DNA of 64,000 nt, taken from NCBI RefSeq assembly GCF_028463845.1, contig NZ_CP116805.1, positions 434,001-498,000 on the forward strand. The letters are read 5' to 3'. The position numbers were made by a program, and so were the translations under genes. Of the stretch, positions 51,303-59,837 are shown piece by piece; position 1 is the stretch's first letter; each line of letters begins with the position of its first letter. This DNA comes from Gimibacter soli (GTDB lineage: Bacteria > Pseudomonadota > Alphaproteobacteria > Sphingomonadales > Kordiimonadaceae). The notes under the pieces were generated by a model, which was not told the origin of the DNA, ran no database searches, and saw only the letters and a program-made list of their open reading frames with translations.

Positions 51303-51404
51303 CTTGTCTCTCCCTGAGGACATTGGTGTCCTGATTCGAGACAAGTCTCTCAAATGCCGATAAAATCATTGCTAAGGATTGGAGACAATTTTAGGCGAAT
51401 TGAA

Positions 51405-51429
51405 AAAGGGGCAGAAATCCTGCCCCTTT
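51405..51429 (-). terminator. Intrinsic terminator of the M20 amidohydrolase gene
   Basis: Read on the minus strand, AAAGGGGCAG and CTGCCCCTTT pair across a five-base loop and run into TTTTT. It ends the gene that stops at 51457. Confidence 0.85.
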
Positions 51430-51456
51430 GAGATGTTTTAGCTGATTTGAAACCGG

Positions 51457-52776
51457 TTATTTCTTCGGCATCAGGTCCAGAAGGGCCGTAACGGTCGCTT
51501 CCACGCCGCGACGCACCGCCGGTTCAGGCGTTACTTTGAAGAGCGGCGAATGGTGGCTCGGCACCGGTTCCCCACCGGCTGCTGCGCGCTCGAAATCGGC
51601 CTTTGGTGTGCCGCCTACCTGGAAATAGACGCTCGGGATCGCCGGATCGGTGGTGAAGAAGGGGAAGTCTTCCGCCCCCATATTATCCTTCGGCTTGTTA
51701 CCGACCATCTCGGCGCCGAATTCAGCGGTCCAGAGCTTGCGCAGGCGCTGGGCGAGCTCGGGGTTGTTCATGGTCGGCGGGGTCGATTCCACCGCAAGCC
51801 GCACTTCCGGTAGCAGGTCCTCGGGCATGCCATTGGCGCGGCCAATGCCCTCGGCGATATTCACGATGCCGTCAAAGAGCTTCTTGCGGGTCTCGGGATT
51901 GTCCGACCGCACGCTGAGGCCAAGCTCGGCATGATCCGAGATGATATTGGCCTTGGTGCCAGCCTGGAACAGGCCAACTGTCACCACGCCCGGCTCGTAG
52001 GGCCCGAGGGTGCGGGACACAAGCGTCTGCAGCGCCATCACGATTTCGGACGCGATCACCACCGGGTCCTTGCCGCGGTGCGGTGCGGCGCCATGCGCGC
52101 CAACGCCGTGGACAGTGATTTCAACCGTGTCGGAACCCGAATAGGGCGATGCGTCGGAAATGTCGATATAGCCAGCCTCATGGCCTGCTGCGACGTGGAA
52201 GGCGAGTGCCATATCCGGCTTGCCGTAGGTCTTGTAGATGCCCGCTTCCATCATCGCGCGGGCACCGCCAACAACCTCCTCCGCCGGCTGGCCGATAAGC
52301 ATCAGGGTGCCCGACCATTTGTCCTTCATGGCTGCCATGCGGCGCGCGGTGCCAATCAGCGAGGTGACATGCACATCATGCCCGCAGGCATGCATCACCG
52401 GCATCAGGTTGCCGTTGCGGTCTTCCTGCGTGGCTTTGGAGGCATAGGCGAGGCCCGACTTTTCCTCAACCGGCAGGCCGTCCATATCGGCGCGCATCAT
52501 CACCATCGGGCCGGCGCCGTTTTTCATGATGGCCACCACGCCGGTGCCACCGATCCCGGTTGTGACTTCGAAGCCCGCAGCCTTCAGCTCTGCCGCAAGT
52601 TTCGTCGCGGTTTTATGCTCCACAAAGGAAAGCTCGGGATTCGCGTGGAAGTCCTTGAACAAGGCATCGAGATGCTTGTCATAGTCGGCCTTAACGGCTT
52701 TGGTCAGCGCGTCGTCGGCATGGATTGCCGGCGCGGTCATCACAAGGCCAAGGGCAAGGGCGATAGTGCGTTTCAT
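51457..52776 (-). CDS. Exported M20-family amidohydrolase
   Basis: The 439-residue protein has a signal peptide (MKRTIALALGLVMTAPAIHA). The M20D fold shows DFHANPELSFVEHKTATKLAAELKAAGFEV, MMRADMDGLPVEEKSGLAYAS, PVMHACGHDVHVTSLIGTA (metal ligands) and GQPAEEVVGGARAMMEAGI. It resembles hippurate hydrolase and other N-acyl-amino-acid amidohydrolases. Export suggests it processes periplasmic acylated amino acids or peptides. Single-gene unit with its own terminator. Confidence 0.93.
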   Translation of the reverse strand: MKRTIALALGLVMTAPAIHADDALTKAVKADYDKHLDALFKDFHANPELSFVEHKTATKLAAELKAAGFEVTTGIGGTGVVAIMKNGAGPMVMMRADMDGLPVEEKSGLAYASKATQEDRNGNLMPVMHACGHDVHVTSLIGTARRMAAMKDKWSGTLMLIGQPAEEVVGGARAMMEAGIYKTYGKPDMALAFHVAAGHEAGYIDISDASPYSGSDTVEITVHGVGAHGAAPHRGKDPVVIASEIVMALQTLVSRTLGPYEPGVVTVGLFQAGTKANIISDHAELGLSVRSDNPETRKKLFDGIVNIAEGIGRANGMPEDLLPEVRLAVESTPPTMNNPELAQRLRKLWTAEFGAEMVGNKPKDNMGAEDFPFFTTDPAIPSVYFQVGGTPKADFERAAAGGEPVPSHHSPLFKVTPEPAVRRGVEATVTALLDLMPKK

Positions 52777-52859
52777 GAAGTGTCCCCCAATTCATCAAAT
52801 CTGTTACTGCGCGAGCCTAGCACAGAATTCGGCACTGCCAACCCAAAGGGTCTATAACT

Positions 52860-53405
52860 TTAGAAAGACGCGAGAAGGGCGTCTGTTTTGATGACAAGGG
52901 CATAGTCAGCGGCCAGATGGGCAAGGGTCAGTGCCTGCACATCTTCAGCTGTCCAGACCCTGCCATTCATGTCCGTGACGTCAGTCGCGGCCGTTGCATC
53001 AGAAACTACGGTTGCCTTGAATCCAAGGCTCGCTGCCATACGGGCGCTGGTGTCCACCGAATGTTGCGTAAGTACGCCAGCAATCACCAGTGCTGATACG
53101 CCATTCGCTTTCAGCAGGGCCTCTAGTCCGGTATCCACAAAGGCATTGTTCGTGTTTTTTCCGAACACGGTTTCACCGCCGAGCGGCTTCACCTCATCCT
53201 TGAAGGCATGGAGCGGCTGGTCGGGCCGGTAAGGCGACATGGGATCAATGCTGTCGTGCCGGATATGCACAACCGGCCAGCCTTTTGCGCGCCAAGCAGC
53301 CAGCAATTGTGCCATGTTGGCCTCAGCGTGCGGGTTGCCACGCCGACCCCACTTCGGATGGTCGATCGCCTTCTGCACATCGATGAGGATCAGCGCCTTC
53401 ATCAT
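52860..53405 (-). CDS. Isochorismatase-like hydrolase with Ser at the nucleophile position
   Basis: The protein of about 181 residues has the cysteine-hydrolase fold: LILIDVQKAIDHP with the catalytic Asp, and FGKNTNNAF with the Lys. The expected catalytic cysteine in the GVxTxxCV motif is replaced: the sequence reads AGVLTQHSVDTSARMA. The enzyme may therefore be inactive, or use serine. The start is ATG 53405 or the GTG before it, both after GAAGGGG. No pathway neighbours give the substrate. Confidence 0.8.
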   Translation of the reverse strand: MMKALILIDVQKAIDHPKWGRRGNPHAEANMAQLLAAWRAKGWPVVHIRHDSIDPMSPYRPDQPLHAFKDEVKPLGGETVFGKNTNNAFVDTGLEALLKANGVSALVIAGVLTQHSVDTSARMAASLGFKATVVSDATAATDVTDMNGRVWTAEDVQALTLAHLAADYALVIKTDALLASF

Positions 53406-53423
53406 CACACCCCTTCAAAACGA

Positions 53424-53450
53424 TAAGGGGCCCGATCATCGGACCCCTTA
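53424..53450. terminator. Stem-loop between rho and the isochorismatase-like gene
   Basis: TAAGGGGCCCGAT pairs with ATCGGACCCCTTA apart from one mismatch. It lies 26 bases after the rho stop codon. The T-run on the minus strand is short, so termination there may be partial. Confidence 0.6.
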
Positions 53451-53476
53451 GCTGACTATCATTTTCGGAGATGAAC

Positions 53477-54733
53477 CTAGTTGTTCATCTGCTGGAAGAA
53501 TTCGTCGTTGTTCTTGGCGTCCTTGAGCTTAGCAAGGAGGAATTCCATCGCGTCCACAGTGCCCATGGGGGTGAGGATACGGCGCAGGACCCACATTTTG
53601 GCAAGCACGCCCTGATCGACGAGCAGCTCTTCTTTCCGGGTACCGGATTTGAGGATATCGATCGCCGGGAAGACGCGCTTGTCGGCGACCTTGCGGTCGA
53701 GCACGATTTCGCTGTTACCCGTGCCTTTGAATTCCTCGAAGATCACTTCGTCCATCCGGCTGCCGGTATCAATCAGTGCGGTTGCGATGATCGACAGCGA
53801 ACCGCCTTCCTCGATATTACGTGCGGCACCAAAGAAGCGCTTGGGGCGCTGCAGGGCGTTCGCGTCCACACCGCCCGTCAGCACCTTGCCGGATGACGGA
53901 ACAACGGTGTTGTAGGCGCGTGCAAGGCGGGTGATGGAATCAAGAAGGATCACAACATCCTTGCCGTGTTCGACAAGGCGTTTGGCCTTTTCAATCACCA
54001 TTTCGGCAACCTGGACGTGGCGGGAAGCGGGTTCATCGAAGGTCGAGGAGACGACCTCACCCTTCACGCTGCGCTGCATGTCCGTCACTTCCTCAGGGCG
54101 TTCGTCGATCAGAAGGACGATCAGGAAGCATTCCGGATGGTTACGGGTGATCGACTGGGCGATATTCTGCAGGAGAACGGTTTTACCGGTGCGCGGCGGC
54201 GCCACGATGAGCGCGCGCTGGCCTTTACCGATGGGTGCCACCAGATCGATGACGCGCGGGCTTTTGTCCTTCACGGTCGGATCGTTGGGGTCAAGCTTCA
54301 GGCGCTCGTCCGGGTAAAGCGGCGTCAGGTTATCGAAGTGAACCTTGTGACGGGCCTTTTCAGGCTCCTCGAAATTGATGGCCGATACTTTGAGCAGGGC
54401 AAAATAGCGTTCGCCGTCTTTCGGCGCGCGAATCTGGCCTTCGACCGTGTCACCGGTCCTGAGGCCGAAGCGCCGCACCTGGGAGGGGCTCACATAGATA
54501 TCATCGGGACCGGGCAGATAGTTTGCCTCGGGGCTCCGGAGGAAGCCGAAGCCATCCGACAGGATCTCGATCACGCCGCCGCCCATGATTTCAACCTCGT
54601 CCTCAGCCAGTTGCTTGAGGATGGCGAACATCATGTCCTGCTTGCGCATCGACGATGCGTTTTCAACACCGACCTCTTCGGCAAGCGAGAGAAGGTCTGC
54701 GGGTGATTTCTTCTTAAGATCCTGAAGATGCAT
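53477..54733 (-). CDS. rho: Transcription termination factor Rho
   Basis: The 418-residue hexameric RNA helicase has the N-terminal [19 protein letters not shown], the cold-shock-like RNA-binding region ([39 protein letters not shown]-type, residues about 57-95, with SQVRRFGL here), Walker [16 protein letters not shown] near 180, and [13 protein letters not shown] near 265. It has no large N-terminal insertion. It has a leader of roughly 190 bases, common for autoregulated rho genes. Confidence 0.98.
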   Translation of the reverse strand: MHLQDLKKKSPADLLSLAEEVGVENASSMRKQDMMFAILKQLAEDEVEIMGGGVIEILSDGFGFLRSPEANYLPGPDDIYVSPSQVRRFGLRTGDTVEGQIRAPKDGERYFALLKVSAINFEEPEKARHKVHFDNLTPLYPDERLKLDPNDPTVKDKSPRVIDLVAPIGKGQRALIVAPPRTGKTVLLQNIAQSITRNHPECFLIVLLIDERPEEVTDMQRSVKGEVVSSTFDEPASRHVQVAEMVIEKAKRLVEHGKDVVILLDSITRLARAYNTVVPSSGKVLTGGVDANALQRPKRFFGAARNIEEGGSLSIIATALIDTGSRMDEVIFEEFKGTGNSEIVLDRKVADKRVFPAIDILKSGTRKEELLVDQGVLAKMWVLRRILTPMGTVDAMEFLLAKLKDAKNNDEFFQQMNN

Positions 54734-54925
54734 GGGATCGTCCGATATCGCTGGGATTGGCAGGTCTGGATCCGGGCGTTTGTCCTGGGGCTCGATGGCT
54801 CGAAAATTCAGAACATTCCGTCGTGTGGCCGCTCGGTCGGATTACGGTGGACTGAGATGGATTGGCCGGGAACGGGGCGGATAGTCAGAGGTGGCACCGG
54901 ATGAAGACAGTTCCGGTGTGGGATA

Positions 54926-54953
54926 AAGCTAGCATGACCGACCTTGCTGTCAA
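54926..54953 (-). promoter_or_regulatory. Promoter of rho with long leader
   Basis: On the minus strand a perfect TTGACA (54953-54948) is followed after 16 bases by TAGCTT (54931-54926). The start codon is about 190 bases further on. The 244-base gap 54734-54977 holds no gene that I can support. Confidence 0.55.
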
Positions 54954-54977
54954 GCGATTTGGAAACCGGCGCCGATG

Positions 54978-55427
54978 TCAGAAGGGGCGAACGATCACCA
55001 TGATCACCGCGATGATGATGCCAATGGCCGGGATTTCGTTGACCATGCGGAAGAAACGACCGTCATGATGGCGAATGCCGGCCGCCGCCTGCTTGCGCCA
55101 GCGCGCCACAAAAACCTGGAAAATGGTGAGGGCAACAACGGCCGCAAGCTTCACATAAAGCCAGATGCCGGCGTCGAACCCGATATTGAGGACAAGAAGG
55201 ATACCGAAGGTCCAGGCCGCATGCATGGCAGGCCCGAGGATGATTTTGGCGAGCTTGGCTTCGCGCTCGATCCAGCGCGCATCCTCGCTGCCGCCGGCGG
55301 GGTAATCCATATGATGGGCCAGATAGCGCGGCATCAGGAAAAGCCCGGCCATCCAGAAGATGACGCTGATCACATGCAGCGCCTTCACCCAGAGGTAAAA
55401 ATCACCCAGAAAGCCTTCGATGCCCAT
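54978..55427 (-). CDS. hemJ: Protoporphyrinogen IX oxidase HemJ
   Basis: The 149-residue four-helix membrane protein has YLWVKALHVISVIFWMAGLFLMPRYLAHH with the conserved His, a central HAAWTFGILLVLN, LYVKLAAVVALTIFQVFVARW and a C-terminal FFRMVNEIPAIGIIIAVIMVIV, the typical HemJ/UPF0093 pattern. It oxidises protoporphyrinogen to protoporphyrin in haem synthesis at the inner membrane. It lies 11 bases after hemE, so both are one operon next to the origin. Confidence 0.96.
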   Translation of the reverse strand: MGIEGFLGDFYLWVKALHVISVIFWMAGLFLMPRYLAHHMDYPAGGSEDARWIEREAKLAKIILGPAMHAAWTFGILLVLNIGFDAGIWLYVKLAAVVALTIFQVFVARWRKQAAAGIRHHDGRFFRMVNEIPAIGIIIAVIMVIVRPF

Positions 55428-55438
55428 GACAATACCCC

Positions 55439-56467
55439 TTAGCGCCGGAATGTCTTGATGGTCTTGGCGAGCTCGGCCACATGCTCGGGGTTGGTTTGCG
55501 GCACGAAACCATGACCGAGGTTGAAGACATGCGCGCCGCCTGCAAGCCCTTCCAGGATGCGGAGCGTTTCAGCGACCATGCCGCCGCCGCCCGCAACCAC
55601 ATGCCAAGGGTCAAGATTGCCCTGCACCGGCACCATATTCTGGATATCCCGCCCGATTTTCAGCGATACGCCGGTGTCCAGCGACACGGCATTCACGCCG
55701 GTTTCGCGGACATATTTCTTGTAAAGGCTGCCGGCAAGGCGCGGGAAACCGATGATCGGCACTTCCTTGTGCTTGGCCCGGATACGCGACACGATGGCGC
55801 GGGTCGGCTCGATCACCCAATTGTCGAACGCGGGCTCCGGCAGTGCCGCCGACCAGCTGTCGAAAATCTGCACGGCATCGGCGCCGGCATCGATCTGCGC
55901 GATCAGATATTCACTGGTGGCTTCGACCAGCATATCGAGAAGACGGCCGAACAGGCCGGGCTTCGAATAACCCAGAAGCCGCGCGGCCCCATGGTCCTTG
56001 CTGCCTGCCCCTTCGACCATATAGGTCGCGACTGTCCACGGCGCCCCGGCAAACCCCAGAAGCGTTACCTCATCGGGCAGGTCCTTCCGGAGCCGCCTGA
56101 CTGTTTCGTATACGGCACCGACCTTTTCATGAAAGCCCGTCATGCCGATTTTGGAGAAGGTGGCCTCGTCATTGACCGGCGTGAGGCGAGGTCCATGGCC
56201 TGTCTCGAACCAAACCTGCTGACCCAATCCGTCGGGCACGACAAGAATGTCCGCAAACAGGATCGCACCGTCCATGCCATAGCGGCGGATCGGCTGCAGG
56301 GTCACTTCGGTTGCAAGGTCCGGGCTATAGCAGAAATCCATGAAGGATTTCGATTTGGCCCGCGTCTCCAGATATTCAGGGAGATACCGCCCTGCCTGAC
56401 GCATGAACCAGAAAGGTACACGGTCGCCCGGATTGTTCTTGAGCGTTTCAAGCAGGAGCCTGGTCAT
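55439..56467 (-). CDS. hemE: Uroporphyrinogen decarboxylase
   Basis: The 342-residue enzyme converts uroporphyrinogen III to coproporphyrinogen III. Hallmarks: VPFWFMRQAGRYLPEY near residue 18, GAILFADILVVPDGLG near 70, GFAGAPWTVATYMVEG near 138, and FNLGHGFVPQTNPEHV near the C-terminus. It is oriented away from the adjacent predicted origin, as in Caulobacter, where hemE flanks Cori. Confidence 0.98.
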   Translation of the reverse strand: MTRLLLETLKNNPGDRVPFWFMRQAGRYLPEYLETRAKSKSFMDFCYSPDLATEVTLQPIRRYGMDGAILFADILVVPDGLGQQVWFETGHGPRLTPVNDEATFSKIGMTGFHEKVGAVYETVRRLRKDLPDEVTLLGFAGAPWTVATYMVEGAGSKDHGAARLLGYSKPGLFGRLLDMLVEATSEYLIAQIDAGADAVQIFDSWSAALPEPAFDNWVIEPTRAIVSRIRAKHKEVPIIGFPRLAGSLYKKYVRETGVNAVSLDTGVSLKIGRDIQNMVPVQGNLDPWHVVAGGGGMVAETLRILEGLAGGAHVFNLGHGFVPQTNPEHVAELAKTIKTFRR

Positions 56468-56888
56468 GATGAAGGGACGCCTTTCAATGCGTGTCGAAAC
56501 TCGAAAACCGGGCGTACCCTATTCAATCTTCTTATATGAATCAAAAATATTGTTGTTGTAGTGGAACCCTGTGAATCCTGTGGATAAGCATTTTTCCACA
56601 TCTTTATGCACAGTTTTCCACAAGCAGTGCTGGCCGTGGAAAATCTGTGGAAAGATCTGCGGATAAACCGGCGTTTAGGCTGGAATCCGCCGCCCGATTA
56701 GGATGGGATTGCGTGGAAAACCTGATTTCCAGCCGGTTTCAACCACCTGTCATCCCGGGTTTTCCGGGCAGTGGATAGACAGCACAAGCTTGCATATAAA
56801 GCTGTCGCAAAATGTGGGAATCCGCCCTAGTCTGTTTCTTCACAGTCCGGCCAACAGGTTATCCACAGCTTATCCCAGCGAGTTATAC
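56468..56888. other. oriC: Putative chromosomal replication origin (oriC)
   Basis: This 421-base gap between hemE and the DUF299 gene, the position of Caulobacter Cori, holds no gene. Perfect DnaA boxes are TGTGGATAA (56579-56587) and TTATCCACA (56859-56867). Near matches are TTTTCCACA (56592-56600, 56614-56622), CGTGGAAAA (56635-56643, 56712-56720), TGTGGAAAG (56646-56654), TGCGGATAA (56658-56666) and TTATCCCAG (56870-56878). An AT-rich tract (about 56520-56560) beside the first boxes could be the unwinding element. Four GAATC sites are present, at 56538, 56573, 56683 and 56818. No TTAA-N7-TTAA CtrA box was seen. Confidence 0.88.
56682..56826. repeat. 10-bp direct repeat inside oriC
   Basis: GGAATCCGCC occurs at 56682-56691 and 56817-56826, 135 bases apart in the same orientation. 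Each copy contains a GANTC site, the target of the CcrM-type methylase in alphaproteobacteria. Confidence 0.7.
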
Positions 56889-57776
56889 ATGAACGATCTG
56901 ACCGACATGCCGACCGCGCCGTTCCAGGAAGGGGAAAACCCCGGCGAACGGATTTTCCACGTGCATCTGGTGTCGGATTCGACCGGTGAAACGCTTGACG
57001 CGACCGTCGGGGCAGCCCTTGTCCAGTTCGAAGGTGTCAGGGTCCAGAAGCATAGCTGGCCGCTTATCCGTTCTGCCATGCAAATGGAACGGCTGATGGA
57101 AGATATCCGCGAGGACCCGGGCCTTGTCATGTATACCCTCGTGAACCCGAAAATACGACAGGCGCTGGAGGAAGGTTGTCAGGCCGCAAATCTACCGGTG
57201 CTGTCGATCCTTGATCCTGTCATCAATCTTCTTGGCACCTATTTCGGGGTGCAGGCGTCGCACAGCGTCGGCAAGCAGCATATGATGGACGCCAACTATT
57301 TCCGCCGTATCGATGCCCTTCACTATACGATGGCGCATGATGACGGCCAGATGACTGAGGAATTGTTCGAGGCCGATATCGTGCTTGTCGGCGTGTCGCG
57401 GTCGTCGAAAACGCCTACGAGCATCTATCTCGCCAACAAGGGCTACAAGACGGCGAATGTGCCCTTCGTGCCCGTTGTGCCGATGCCCGAGGAACTGGAC
57501 CATCTGAAAGATACGTTCGTGATCGGCCTCACCACGAGCCCGGACCGGCTGGTGGCGATCCGTACCAACCGCTTGCGGTCGCTCCATAAGGATGACGATG
57601 GCTGCTATACGGACGAGGAGCATATCAAGACCGAAATCGCCGCCTGCCGCCGCTATTGCAGCGAACGGGGCTGGCCGGTCCTTGATGTCACCCGCCGCTC
57701 GATCGAGGAATCGGCGGCTGCCATCATCCACAAATATCACGCCTGGCTGGAGGCCCGCCGCGAGGGCAGCGCATGA
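56889..57776 (+). CDS. DUF299 pyruvate,phosphate dikinase regulatory kinase/phosphorylase
   Basis: The 295-residue protein has HLVSDSTGETLDATVGAALVQF near residue 21, HSVGKQHMMDANYFRRIDALHYTMAHDDGQ near 126, the P-loop VGVSRSSKTPTSIYLANKGYKTANVP near 172, and RSIEESAAAIIHKY near the end. This is the DUF299/PPSR family, which phosphorylates and dephosphorylates PPDK or PEP synthase. The open frame extends upstream to 56703 through the origin, but ATG 56889 is the sensible start. It is the Caulobacter RP001-position gene flanking the origin. Confidence 0.95.
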   Translation: MNDLTDMPTAPFQEGENPGERIFHVHLVSDSTGETLDATVGAALVQFEGVRVQKHSWPLIRSAMQMERLMEDIREDPGLVMYTLVNPKIRQALEEGCQAANLPVLSILDPVINLLGTYFGVQASHSVGKQHMMDANYFRRIDALHYTMAHDDGQMTEELFEADIVLVGVSRSSKTPTSIYLANKGYKTANVPFVPVVPMPEELDHLKDTFVIGLTTSPDRLVAIRTNRLRSLHKDDDGCYTDEEHIKTEIAACRRYCSERGWPVLDVTRRSIEESAAAIIHKYHAWLEARREGSA

Positions 57777-58378
57777 GCGACGTGACAGGGGTCATCCTGG
57801 CATCCGGCAGCAAGACACGCCGGGCCATGTTTGCGGCTGCCGGTGCGGCAGTCGAGGCCGTCCGTCCCCCGGTTGACGAGGAAGCCCTGAAGGATTCCCT
57901 GATCGCGGAAGGTGCGTCGCCGCGCGAAATCGCCGATGCGCTTGCCGAACTGAAGGCGGTTGCCGTGTCGGCGCGCCATCCCGGTGCGCTTGTGATTGGC
58001 GGTGACCAGGTGCTGGTGCTCGGTGACCGGATCATTTCCAAAGCCAGGGACCGGGCCGATGCCACCGCGAAGCTGAAAGCTCTTTCAGGCAACCGGCACG
58101 AGCTGCTCTCGGCGGCGGTTGTGGCCTTGGACGGCCAGCCGATCTGGCGCCATGTCGATAAGGCCCGGCTCGACATGCGGCCACTCAGCGACGCTTTCAT
58201 TGAAGACTATCTCGACCGGATGGGCGATGTGGCCTTTGAAAGTGCGGGCGCCTATCAGCTTGAAGGGCTCGGCGCCCAGCTTTTCACGCGGGTAGAAGGC
58301 GATTATTTCACCATTCTCGGGTTGCCGCTGTTGCCGCTTCTCGATCTTCTCCGCCGTTATGGACAGGTTCCCTTATGA
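57773..58378 (+). CDS. maf: Maf-family nucleoside triphosphate pyrophosphatase
   Basis: The 201-residue protein has VILASGSKTRRAMFAAAGAAVEAV at the start, LVIGGDQVLVLGDRIISKARDRADATAKL near 64, and GAYQLEGLGAQLF near 160, the Maf/YhdE-YceF pattern. The family hydrolyses modified or canonical pyrimidine nucleotides and affects septum formation when overproduced. It has four-base ATGA overlaps with both neighbours. Confidence 0.95.
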   Translation: MSDVTGVILASGSKTRRAMFAAAGAAVEAVRPPVDEEALKDSLIAEGASPREIADALAELKAVAVSARHPGALVIGGDQVLVLGDRIISKARDRADATAKLKALSGNRHELLSAAVVALDGQPIWRHVDKARLDMRPLSDAFIEDYLDRMGDVAFESAGAYQLEGLGAQLFTRVEGDYFTILGLPLLPLLDLLRRYGQVPL

Positions 58379-59250
58379 GCGATCATGTATCTTTCGCCGA
58401 TCTCACGTCAGGGGCGGTTACCGGCACGATTGCCGCAGTGATCGGTCACCCGGTCGGCCATTCGCTGTCCCCGAACCTGCATAATCCGTGGCTCGCGGGC
58501 GCCGGTATCGAAGGCCGCTACCGCGCCGTTGACGTGCCGCCGGAAGTGCTGGCTGGCGCCGTACCGGCGTTTCGCGACCTGGGCCTCAAGGGCTTCAATG
58601 TCACCGTGCCGCATAAGACGGCAATCATCCCCCACCTTGATGCGCTCGCACCTGTGGCACGCCAGATGGGCGCGGTGAATGTGGTGGCCTTCGATGAGGC
58701 CGGCAAGGCAACGGGGTATAACACCGATGGTACCGGCTTCATGGCGCACCTGAAGGCCAGCGTGCCCGATTGGCCGGTGGACCGGCCTGCGCTTGTGATC
58801 GGCGCAGGCGGGGCGGCCCGCGCCGCTATCGTCGGGCTTCTTGGTGAGCCGTTGCCCTTTGTGATGATCACGAACCGCAGCCGCGACAAGGCCGAAGCCA
58901 TTGCCAGCGAGATCGGCCGGGGCCGGGTCACGGTTGTTGACTGGGCGGACCGGCACGCCGCCGTTGGCGGCGCCGGGCTTGTCGCCAACACCACCTCGCT
59001 TGGCATGAAGGGCCAACCGCCGCTTGAGCTTGATCTTGCGGCCGCTGCCGCTGATAGCGTCGTCTACGATATCGTCTATCAGCCGCTGATGACGGACCTT
59101 CTGACCCGTGCCGAGGCCCGTGGCCTGCGCACGGTCACCGGGCTTGGCATGCTGGTTGAACAGGCCCGCGCCGCCTTCCGCATCTGGTTTGGCCAGTTGC
59201 CGGAGGTGCCGGAGGGCCAGATCGCCGAGCTGGAGGCGCGCTTCAGATGA
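58375..59250 (+). CDS. aroE: Shikimate dehydrogenase
   Basis: The 291-residue NADPH enzyme reduces 3-dehydroshikimate. Hallmarks: AAVIGHPVGHSLSPNLHNPWL near 20 with the shikimate-binding serines, FNVTVPHKTAIIPHLD near 72 with the catalytic Lys, GYNTDGTGFMAHL near 122, and the NADP loop VIGAGGAARAAIVGLL near 142. It overlaps maf and coaE by four bases each. Confidence 0.97.
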   Translation: MSDHVSFADLTSGAVTGTIAAVIGHPVGHSLSPNLHNPWLAGAGIEGRYRAVDVPPEVLAGAVPAFRDLGLKGFNVTVPHKTAIIPHLDALAPVARQMGAVNVVAFDEAGKATGYNTDGTGFMAHLKASVPDWPVDRPALVIGAGGAARAAIVGLLGEPLPFVMITNRSRDKAEAIASEIGRGRVTVVDWADRHAAVGGAGLVANTTSLGMKGQPPLELDLAAAAADSVVYDIVYQPLMTDLLTRAEARGLRTVTGLGMLVEQARAAFRIWFGQLPEVPEGQIAELEARFR

Positions 59251-59837
59251 TCATCCTTGGCCTCACCGGATCGATCGGTATGGGCAAGTCGGTGACGGCG
59301 GATATGTTCCGTGCGCTTGGCGTGCCCGTCCATGATTCCGATGCCGTGGTGCACCGGCTGCAGGCCAAGGACGGCAAGGCGATCCCGGCGATTGCGGCGG
59401 CCTTTCCGGGCACGGTCGAGGACGGTGCGCTGGACCGTCAGGCGCTTGGTGCCGCCGTTTTCGGCAACGAGTCGGCCTTGCAGCGCCTGCAGGGCATCAT
59501 GTTTCCGCTGATCATGGAAGACCGCCGCGATTTCATCGAGGAAGCAACATTGAAAGGCCAGAAGCTGGTTGTCCTTGATGTGCCGCTTCTTTTTGAAACG
59601 GGGGGCGACAAGGCCTGCGACAAGGTCGTTGTGGTGACGGCACCCGCCGATGTGCAGCGCCAGCGCGTGCTCGCCCGACCGGGCATGACACCGGAGCGGT
59701 TCGAGAAGGTGCTGGCCCACCAGATGCCGGACGCCGAAAAACGCCGCCTCGCCGATTTTCTGATCGACACCAGCCTCGGGATGGCGCATGCCGAGGCGGA
59801 AGTGCGCAAGATTGTCGAAAGGTTGACCGCCGAATGA
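59247..59837 (+). CDS. coaE: Dephospho-CoA kinase
   Basis: The 196-residue kinase performs the last step of coenzyme A synthesis. It has the P-loop LTGSIGMGKSVTADMF near residue 5, VHDSDAVVHRLQ near 28, and VLDVPLLFETGGDKACDKVVVVTAP near 108. It is coupled to aroE and dnaQ by ATGA overlaps. Confidence 0.97.
   Translation: MIILGLTGSIGMGKSVTADMFRALGVPVHDSDAVVHRLQAKDGKAIPAIAAAFPGTVEDGALDRQALGAAVFGNESALQRLQGIMFPLIMEDRRDFIEEATLKGQKLVVLDVPLLFETGGDKACDKVVVVTAPADVQRQRVLARPGMTPERFEKVLAHQMPDAEKRRLADFLIDTSLGMAHAEAEVRKIVERLTAE

Noticed and set aside
51457-52776. Genomic island or mobile element in the accessory 47-53 kb part
   Set aside because: No integrase, transposase, terminal repeats or tRNA junction was seen, and base composition by eye is like the neighbours.
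56539-56553. Possible IHF site in oriC
   Set aside because: AATCAA is followed by TTG, but the spacer is five instead of four bases, so the match is too weak to list.
56703-56888. N-terminal extension of the DUF299 protein through the origin region
   Set aside because: The extension has no family similarity and would translate the DnaA boxes. ATG 56889 gives the normal family start.
56952-56967. Possible fifth parS (TTTTCCACGTGCATCT-like)
   Set aside because: Only the CCACGTG core matches; the right arm GTGCATC departs from GTGAAACA. It lies in the DUF299 coding sequence.
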